From positions 1-10,517 of the forward strand of contig JAMDEM010000047.1 in the NCBI GenBank assembly GCA_023486985.1: a DNA stretch of 10,517 nucleotides, in the 5' to 3' direction. The position numbers were made by a program, and so were the translations under genes. This document shows, piece by piece, positions 6,422-10,517 of the stretch; within the stretch, counting starts at the first letter, position 1, and each line of letters begins with the position of its first letter. This DNA comes from Bacillota bacterium. GTDB lineage: Bacteria; Vulcanimicrobiota; JAMDEM01. The notes below the pieces were generated by a model. The model was given only the letters and a program-made list of their open reading frames with translations, was not told the origin of the DNA and made no database searches.

Positions 6422-8650
6422 ATGAACAGTTTAAAGCATAACAAAAAATCAGGTAAAATTTTAAGAACTATTTTTGCCGCTTTCTTCCTTCTCGTGCTAT
6501 TCATAATTTTTACGAGCCTCGGCTTTGTTACTGGCATGGTTTCTTCCTGCTCAAAGGACCTTCCCGATACAAGCAAGCTTTTTTCCTATCAGCCGAGCCA
6601 GACCACAAAAATCTTTTCCTCTGACGGCCAGCTTATCGGCACTCTTTATAAAGAAAACAGAAGCCAGGTTCCTATTACCCAGATACCTTATTATATGAAG
6701 GCGTCTATTATTGCCATTGAGGACAGAAGATTTTATGAGCATCACGGCATTGATTTTATAGGAATTCTGCGTGCACTAAAGTCTGATATAAGACATGAAA
6801 GAGTAACCCAGGGCGCAAGCACGATTACTCAGCAGCTTGCCAGAAATATCTTTTTAACTCCAAAAGTATCTTTGAAAAGAAAAATTCAGGAAGCCCTGCT
6901 TGCCATAGAAATTGAAAAAAATTACAGCAAGGATGAAATTTTAGAACTTTATCTTAACCAGATTTATTTCGGCTCCGGCGCTTACGGAATTGAAGCGGCC
7001 GCCCATACTTATTTCGGAAAGAAAGCAAGCAATCTTGATCTGGCGGAATGTTCAGTTCTTGCCGGACTCCCTCAGGCACCATCTGTTTATTCGCCTCATG
7101 TAAATTTTAAAATGTCAAAAGAAAGACAGAAGCAGGTTCTTAAGTGGATGGTAACCATGGGATACATAAGCCAGGAGCAGGCTGATGATGCCTACAATGA
7201 AAAACTGAAAATTGTTGAACCTACAGCGGAATTTCATACATTTAAAGTTCCTTATTTTACCACTTATGTCGTTCAGTATCTTTTTTCCAAATATGACAGC
7301 AAGCTTCTTTTCCGGGGCGGATTAAGTATATACACAACAATTGATTTGAAAATGCAGAAAATTGCACAGAAGGCGGTTTCAGACGGCGTAAATCAGGGTC
7401 TGGCTGGAGGGCTTAACTGTCATCAGGGAGCCATTATTGCCATAGAGCCCCGCACAGGTTTTATCAAAGCAATGGTGGGCGGCATAAAATTCAGCCAGAA
7501 AGATCAGTTTAACCGTGCCTGGCAGGCAAGGCGCCAGCCCGGCTCATCATTTAAGATTTTTGTTTACACTGCGGCAATTGACAACGGATTTACTCCCGAC
7601 ACAATTGTTTCCGATTCGCCTGTTTCATACAATACAGGCAGTGAGACATGGAGTCCTCAAAATGATGATAGAAGGTACTGGGGCGCTATGCCCTTGAGGC
7701 GCGCCATTCAGTGGTCCAGAAATGTGGTTGCTGTAAAGGTTGCGAAACAGGTTGGAATTGAAAAAGTTATCCAGTATGCTTACCGGATGGGAGTAAAAGA
7801 ACCCCTGGAGCCAAATCTTTCGCTGGCGCTTGGAAGTTCTGTCGTTACACCTCTTGATATGGCAACTGGGGCGTGCGTTCTTGCCAATGGCGGAATAAAA
7901 GTTGAGCCTACGCCTATAAAATTAATAAAGGATTCCGACGGAAACATAATCGAGGATAACACGGCTCCCCGTCAGGAAGAAGCAATTTCAGCAAGCACTG
8001 CATATACCATGACTGAGCTTCTTCAGGGAGTGGTTGAGGGCGGCACCGGTACAAGAGCCCAGATAGGCCGTCCGGCGGCAGGAAAGACAGGCACCACCAG
8101 TGACTGCCGCGATGCCTGGTTTGTGGGTTATACGCCTGATATGGCAGCAGCCGTTTGGATTGGAAATGATGACTACACAAGAATGTATTATTCCTACGGC
8201 GGATATATTCCGGCTACAATATGGGCAAATTTTATGAAGCAGGTTCTTGCCAAAAAGCCTAAGACTGCTTTTAGTAAATACAGCTCGGATTATGTGGAAG
8301 TTTTGATATGCACCGTGTCTCATAAAAGAGCAACTGAAGGATGCAAAAAAGTTCAGAAGATGTTTTTCCGCAGGGATGAGATACCGGGATACTGCACCCT
8401 TCACGGCGGTATTCCTTCAAATTCAAAACCTTCTACCAAGAAAGAAACGCCGAAAGAAGTTAAGGAAACACCTGAGAATGAGAATTCTCCGGAAAAAGAA
8501 ATCCCGCCTGTAGAGGAAAGCACGCCTTCTGTTTCCCAGCCTGTGGAAACAGAAGCGCCTCCTGTAACAATCACGCCTGAGGTGACGCCGGCTCCTGAAC
8601 CTAAGCCCACATCTTCGCCTGAGAAAACAGGAGGAACCACGAATCTTTAA
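6422..8650 (+). CDS. ponA: Class A penicillin-binding protein (PBP1A family)
   Basis: A bifunctional peptidoglycan synthase of 742 residues (mrcA in Gram-negatives). A cytoplasmic basic N-terminus precedes one membrane anchor (about 14-40). The GT51 glycosyltransferase domain carries IEDRRFYEHHGID (99-111, catalytic Glu100), GASTITQQLARN (131-142) and LELYLNQIYFGSGAYGIEAAA (174-194). The transpeptidase domain has SSFK with nucleophile Ser375, SRN at 432-434 and KTGTT at 555-559. A C-terminal module has Cys630, Cys641 and Cys658, spaced as in other PBP1A proteins. The last 75 or so residues are a Pro/Glu/Thr/Ser-rich, probably disordered tail. The ATG start follows GGGAG (6408-6412). It polymerises and cross-links glycan strands outside the membrane. 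All catalytic motifs are intact; no partner gene is adjacent. Confidence 0.96.
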   Translation: MNSLKHNKKSGKILRTIFAAFFLLVLFIIFTSLGFVTGMVSSCSKDLPDTSKLFSYQPSQTTKIFSSDGQLIGTLYKENRSQVPITQIPYYMKASIIAIEDRRFYEHHGIDFIGILRALKSDIRHERVTQGASTITQQLARNIFLTPKVSLKRKIQEALLAIEIEKNYSKDEILELYLNQIYFGSGAYGIEAAAHTYFGKKASNLDLAECSVLAGLPQAPSVYSPHVNFKMSKERQKQVLKWMVTMGYISQEQADDAYNEKLKIVEPTAEFHTFKVPYFTTYVVQYLFSKYDSKLLFRGGLSIYTTIDLKMQKIAQKAVSDGVNQGLAGGLNCHQGAIIAIEPRTGFIKAMVGGIKFSQKDQFNRAWQARRQPGSSFKIFVYTAAIDNGFTPDTIVSDSPVSYNTGSETWSPQNDDRRYWGAMPLRRAIQWSRNVVAVKVAKQVGIEKVIQYAYRMGVKEPLEPNLSLALGSSVVTPLDMATGACVLANGGIKVEPTPIKLIKDSDGNIIEDNTAPRQEEAISASTAYTMTELLQGVVEGGTGTRAQIGRPAAGKTGTTSDCRDAWFVGYTPDMAAAVWIGNDDYTRMYYSYGGYIPATIWANFMKQVLAKKPKTAFSKYSSDYVEVLICTVSHKRATEGCKKVQKMFFRRDEIPGYCTLHGGIPSNSKPSTKKETPKEVKETPENENSPEKEIPPVEESTPSVSQPVETEAPPVTITPEVTPAPEPKPTSSPEKTGGTTNL

Positions 8651-8709
8651 TAACTGGAATTCTTCCCTCTTTTTGGGGTAAAAAAGAAACTATCCGCGCC
8701 CCTATGGGA

Positions 8710-8728
8710 TGCGTCCCGACCGAACAGG
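8710..8728 (+). repeat. Direct repeat unit A, copy 1
   Basis: TGCGTCCCGACCGAACAGG recurs exactly at 8852-8870. Both copies are followed by a purine-rich AGGG and then a short GC..GC motif, so the similarity extends a little beyond the 19 identical bases. Confidence 0.85.
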
Positions 8729-8751
8729 GAGGGCTTGCGTAGCTGCGAAAA

Positions 8752-8824
8752 TGTCATTGCGAGTGAAAACGAAGCAATCTCGGTATGATGAGATTGCCAC
8801 GACTGCTGAAGCAGTCTCGCAACG
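8752..8824 (+). repeat. Long imperfect palindrome with TGTCATTGCGAG end
   Basis: The outer arms CATTGCGAG (8755-8763) and CTCGCAACG (8815-8823) pair with one mismatch. Inside are two perfect hairpins: GCAATCTC/GAGATTGC (8774-8781 and 8790-8797, 8-base loop) and GACTGC-TGAA-GCAGTC (8801-8816). The opening TGTCATTGCGAG and the internal GCAATCTCG both recur at 9480-9491 and 9505-9513. It looks like a small non-coding mobile or REP-like repeat; CATTGCGAG-type palindromes are common between genes in many bacterial genomes. Confidence 0.75.
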
Positions 8825-8851
8825 GGTTTTGGCTGGAACTTCTTGGGGAGG

Positions 8852-8870
8852 TGCGTCCCGACCGAACAGG
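8852..8870 (+). repeat. Direct repeat unit A, copy 2
   Basis: Identical over 19 bases to 8710-8728. It is followed by a small perfect hairpin TTTAGC-GAA-GCTAAA at 8876-8890. The two copies flank the long palindrome at 8752-8824. Confidence 0.85.
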
Positions 8871-8895
8871 AAGGGTTTAGCGAAGCTAAAAGCAC

Positions 8896-8953
8896 GGGTT
8901 TTTTTGAAACTTCTTGACGAACGAAAGTGAGTTTAGAAGTTTCTATAAAACCC
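8896..8953 (+). repeat. Strong 58-base hairpin
   Basis: GGGTTTT (8896-8902) pairs with AAAACCC (8947-8953). After a 3x3 internal loop (TTT/TAT), GAAACTTCT (8906-8914) pairs with AGAAGTTTC (8935-8943). That makes sixteen perfect pairs around a 20-base loop. It is not followed by a U-tract, so it is more likely a structured repeat than a terminator. Confidence 0.65.
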
Positions 8954-9056
8954 CGAGGCAATGCGAGTCTAGAAGGTTCCGGAAAACCCTGAGCTCCGCA
9001 ATAAAAGCCGAGCTAATGCGAGGCGATAGCGAAGCGGAAAATAAAGGAGAGGGAGA

Positions 9057-9125
9057 AGCGCCCGTTCCCCGAACGGGCAAACAAAATCTCCTCTCCCCTC
9101 CGGGGAGATGGCAAGGGCGAGGGGT
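9057..9125 (+). repeat. Compound palindromic repeat, copy 2
   Basis: This 69-base unit matches 9583-9651 without gaps, with 5 differences. It contains the perfect hairpin GCCCGTTCCCCGAACGGGC (9060-9078), a constant linker AAACAAAATC, and a second hairpin TCTCCCC-TCC-GGGGAGA (9092-9108). It ends with GGCAAGGGCGAGGGGT. The first hairpin is identical to the one at 3950-3968. Confidence 0.9.
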
Positions 9126-9140
9126 TCAAACAAGTTTGAA
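9125..9140. promoter_or_regulatory. Perfect 7-base dyad, possible operator
   Basis: TTCAAAC-AA-GTTTGAA is a perfect inverted repeat with a two-base centre, 60 bases before acyP and just before its terminator-like hairpin. The size suits a repressor site or a small hairpin. No clear -35/-10 pair is seen beside it, so the role is a guess. Confidence 0.3.
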
Positions 9141-9145
9141 TAATC

Positions 9146-9181
9146 AAAAAGGAGGTAATTTTAAGGATAACCTCCTTTTTT
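9146..9181 (+). terminator. Intrinsic terminator just before acyP
   Basis: AAAAAGGAGGT (9146-9156) and ACCTCCTTTTT (9170-9180) form an 11-pair stem with a 13-base loop, ending in a run of six T. The A-run on the 5' side makes it potentially bidirectional. It ends only 18 bases before the acyP start, so it either insulates acyP from upstream reading or controls it. The 3' arm ACCTCCT (9170-9176) is also perfectly complementary to the acyP SD AGGAGGT (9187-9193). Confidence 0.75.
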
Positions 9182-9186
9182 AAAGC

Positions 9187-9193
9187 AGGAGGT
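9187..9193 (+). promoter_or_regulatory. Strong Shine-Dalgarno of acyP
   Basis: AGGAGGT lies six bases before TTG 9200. It equals the 5' arm core of the upstream hairpin (9150-9156), and it can pair with that hairpin's 3' arm across a 10-base loop. Confidence 0.85.
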
Positions 9194-9199
9194 ACTTTC

Positions 9200-9475
9200 T
9201 TGCTAAAAAGAGTTCGTGTAATAGTAAGCGGATTCGTTCAGGGCGTGGGCTACCGTTCATTTGCAAGAAGAGTTGCCCAAAAACATCAGCTTCCGGGGTT
9301 TGTAAGAAACATTTATAACGGCGATGTTGAAGTTGTTATTGAAGGTGAGGAGGATATTCTGCTTAGGATGATTGAAGATTTAAGCAAAGGTCCTACTTAT
9401 GGAAGGGTTCAGAATACAAAGGTTGAATGGTATGATTACAAGGGTGAATTTAACGAATTTTTTATAAAGTTTTAG
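9200..9475 (+). CDS. acyP: Acylphosphatase
   Basis: A 91-residue acylphosphatase, the usual length. It hydrolyses acyl phosphates such as acetyl phosphate or 1,3-bisphosphoglycerate in the cytoplasm; the physiological substrate in bacteria is often unclear. The signature GFVQGVGYRSF (11-21) contains the phosphate-binding Arg19. The second motif GFVRNIYNGDVEVVIEG (33-49) contains the catalytic Asn37. The alternating strand/helix pattern of the small ferredoxin-like fold is complete through the C-terminal FIKF. The start is TTG 9200 after a strong SD. It stands alone between two repeat blocks, with a terminator directly upstream, so it is probably transcribed separately or under attenuation. 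Confidence 0.96.
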   Translation: MLKRVRVIVSGFVQGVGYRSFARRVAQKHQLPGFVRNIYNGDVEVVIEGEEDILLRMIEDLSKGPTYGRVQNTKVEWYDYKGEFNEFFIKF

Positions 9476-9479
9476 ATAC

Positions 9480-9538
9480 TGTCATTGCGAGGCCGTAGGC
9501 CGCGGCAATCTCGAAATCCCCTTTCTTTGTTAAAGGGG
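9480..9538 (+). repeat. Repeat block after acyP: TGTCATTGCGAG hairpin and CCCCTTT/AAAGGGG
   Basis: TGTCATTGCGAG (9480-9491) and GCAATCTCG (9505-9513) are identical to the ends seen at 8752-8763 and 8774-8782, but the inner part differs (GGCC-GTA-GGCC here). ATTGC/GCAAT close the hairpin. A second inverted repeat, CCCCTTT (9518-9524) and AAAGGGG (9532-9538) with a 7-base loop, follows directly and is trailed by GTGGAGGGGGA. Confidence 0.75.
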
Positions 9539-9559
9539 TGGAGGGGGAGTTAATTATCC

Positions 9560-9651
9560 CCTCTCCCATTGGGAGAGGAAGTAGCGCCCGTTACCCTAAC
9601 GGGCAAACAAAATCCTCTCTCCCCTCCGGGGAGAGGGCAAGGGCGAGGGGT
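9560..9651 (+). repeat. Compound palindromic repeat, copy 3 (fullest)
   Basis: Three hairpins stand in a row: CCTCTCCC-ATT-GGGAGAGG (9560-9578), GCCCGTTACCCTAACGGGC (9586-9604), and a ten-pair stem from C9615 to G9637 around the TCC loop at 9625-9627. The unit ends in GAGGGGT. The first two hairpins correspond to copy 1, the last two to copy 2. The middle hairpin differs from the other copies at both partners of its closing pair (C-G becomes A-T). TCTTTTTC follows at 9651-9658, so the block might also end the acyP transcript. Confidence 0.88.
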
Positions 9652-9682
9652 CTTTTTCCATAAAAGAATGGTGTGAATTTGA

Positions 9683-10339
9683 ATGAAGAAGAAAATAAAT
9701 ATAAAAGTAAGCCTGAAGTTCAATGTAAAGCAACTTATTCTTATTTTCCTTTTGGTTGCCGCAGCAATATTTCTATACTTTATTCTCAGGAAACAGCCGG
9801 TAACTCTTGATATTCCTCTTGCCGAAGGAAATAAATGGGAATATTCATCGGTCATTAAAAGAAAGGCTCTTGGCAAAGAGATATCTTCTCCGCCCTTTAA
9901 TCACTTTATTGAATTAACGGGCACTGAAGATGTGAAGGGCATAAGATGTTTCAGGCTTGAGGGAAGGATAGAAAATGAACTGGTTGCTTTTTTATATTTA
10001 ACCAGGGAATCAGACGGCATATATCAGGTTTTGGCTGACAGCGGGAAAAAAGAGATAATTATAAAGAAAGATGCTTTAAGAGGAGATTCATGGGAATTCA
10101 GTTTTTTTAATGATACAATAACCATGAAAGTTGACGGTTTTGATAAAAAGAAAACTGTGCCCGCCGGAACTGTTGAATGCAATAAATTAAAATTTACAGG
10201 AGCAAATAAAGACAATAATATAAGGGGAACTGTCTGGCTTAATAATCAAATTGGCATAATTGCAATGGAATACACCTACCGCGCCGACCACTATGACGCA
10301 AGCACTGTGATTGAGCTTACGAAGTATGAGTTGAAGTAA
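9683..10339 (+). CDS. Membrane-anchored protein of unknown function
   Basis: 218 residues, not assigned to a named gene. A very basic start (MKKKINIKVSLKFNVK) precedes one hydrophobic segment (about 17-36), which fits an uncleaved signal anchor with the remainder outside. No lipobox Cys is present. The soluble part opens with IPLAEGNKWEYSS (44-56) and later has KKTVPAGTVECNKLKF, then VWLNNQIGIIAMEY and a beta-rich end. This 'PLxxGNxWxY ... VPAGTxxC ... W....GI' layout is familiar from uncharacterised secreted or lipoprotein beta-sheet proteins of anaerobic bacteria; I recall it as a pattern, not a named family. The ATG 9683 has only a weak SD (GGTGTGA, 9670-9676). It stands alone after a repeat block. 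Coding status is well supported by length and protein-like composition; function is unknown. Confidence 0.8.
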   Translation: MKKKINIKVSLKFNVKQLILIFLLVAAAIFLYFILRKQPVTLDIPLAEGNKWEYSSVIKRKALGKEISSPPFNHFIELTGTEDVKGIRCFRLEGRIENELVAFLYLTRESDGIYQVLADSGKKEIIIKKDALRGDSWEFSFFNDTITMKVDGFDKKKTVPAGTVECNKLKFTGANKDNNIRGTVWLNNQIGIIAMEYTYRADHYDASTVIELTKYELK

Positions 10340-10359
10340 AGAGTTTTTAAAGTTTTTTT

Positions 10360-10386
10360 ATCAGAGCGATTTTTCTCCTGATTTTA
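10360..10386 (+). terminator. Weak terminator candidate after the anchored protein
   Basis: ATCAGAG (10360-10366) pairs with CT-C-CTGAT (10375-10382, one bulged C), followed by a short TTTT run. T-rich stretches lie just upstream (10343-10359). The stem is AT-rich, so it is a modest candidate only. Confidence 0.3.
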
Positions 10387-10403
10387 AATCTCCGTTTTAC
10401 ATT

Positions 10404-10517
10404 TCAAGTTACTTCCGTTTCACAGTGGCTTTGCATGCTTTGATGGTAAAGCAAGAAAACGCGATGCATAAAATCGCTGCACCGGACGGCAATTCCGCTG
10501 TGCTCCATTGCCAGCCA
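10404..10517 (-). other. Hairpin-rich window end with a short open minus frame
   Basis: Three hairpins follow each other: TGCTTT/AAAGCA (10436-10441 and 10448-10453), GCGAT/ATCGC (10461-10465 and 10473-10477), and GCACCGGA paired with TCCG-CT-GTGC (10479-10503). On the minus strand a frame is open from the window edge for 37 codons, ending at a TGA at 10404-10406; it reads WLAMEHSGIAVRC... and matches no family I know. The dense inverted repeats favour a structured repeat over a gene. The element is cut by the window edge, so neither reading can be settled. Confidence 0.35.

Larger units (their letters stand above)
8651..9199 (+). other. Gene-free mosaic of repeats before acyP
   Basis: This 549-base stretch contains no gene I can support. 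It is built of direct repeats, several long hairpins and a copy of the compound repeat, and ends with an intrinsic terminator and the acyP SD. The open frames across it are short, match no family and are composed of repeat units. The individual elements are listed separately. At 8651-8709 I see nothing beyond a short AT-rich stretch. Confidence 0.8.

Noticed and set aside
8401..8640. Minus-strand Gly/Ser/Val-rich frame opposite the PBP tail
   Set aside because: It is the antisense of a Pro/Glu/Thr-rich low-complexity tail, which automatically yields a long open Gly/Ser/Val frame.
8710..8870. CRISPR-like array from the 19-base direct repeats
   Set aside because: There are only two copies, 142 bases apart, with a palindrome between them, and no cas genes.
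9150..9170. Possible leader peptide after the SD-like GGAGGT at 9151-9156
   Set aside because: No ATG, GTG or TTG lies within reach before the terminator T-run, so the GGAGGT is a stem arm only.
8709..9183. Two short overlapping plus-strand open frames (8709-8930 and 8914-9183)
   Set aside because: They are made of repeat units and hairpin arms, have no SD or family resemblance, and the second runs through the terminator stem.
9550..9876. Minus-strand open frame across the repeat block and the start of the 9683 gene
   Set aside because: Half of it is the compound repeat and half is the antisense of a well-supported gene; the protein is not family-like.

Overview
This is a bacterial chromosome segment that is mostly housekeeping. 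Every recognisable gene lies on the + strand, in tightly packed operon-like runs. No tRNA, rRNA, CRISPR array, transposase or phage gene is visible. Two gene orders look like those of Firmicutes and related anaerobes: tdk-prfA-prmC and accB-accC-nusB. The organism cannot be named from this window. Heavy use of TTG starts, AT-leaning codons, a ThyX-type thymidylate synthase and many intergenic palindromic repeats would fit an anaerobe or a little-studied candidate phylum, but that is inference.

Region 1 (1-3871) runs thyX (3' end only), tdk, two half-size chromate-transporter (CHR) genes, prfA (release factor 1) and prmC (the methylase that modifies RF1). ThyX and Tdk give the de novo and salvage routes to dTMP. 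RF1 and PrmC are a known enzyme-substrate pair. Spacings of -10 to +25 bases suggest one transcript.

Region 2 (3872-6421) starts with a compound palindromic repeat, followed by accB, accC and nusB. AccB and AccC are the biotin carrier and biotin carboxylase of acetyl-CoA carboxylase; the carboxyltransferase genes accA and accD are not here. The repeat supplies the 5' leader and probably the Shine-Dalgarno (SD) of accB. A second hairpin-rich spacer follows nusB.

Region 3 (6422-8650) is a complete class A penicillin-binding protein with glycosyltransferase and transpeptidase domains, a Cys-containing C-terminal module and a Pro/Glu/Thr/Ser-rich tail.

Region 4 (8651-10517) is sparse: a 549-base gene-free mosaic of repeats and hairpins, an intrinsic terminator directly before an acylphosphatase gene, a second repeat block, a membrane-anchored protein of unknown function, and a hairpin-rich end that runs off the window.

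I found no convincing new multi-gene system. The observations most worth a second look are: (i) a compound repeat whose hairpin shows a compensatory base-pair change between copies; (ii) an acylphosphatase leader in which the terminator 3' arm is also perfectly complementary to the gene's SD; (iii) an AccC with an altered QRRHQK active-site motif; and (iv) the uncharacterised anchored protein at 9683-10339.
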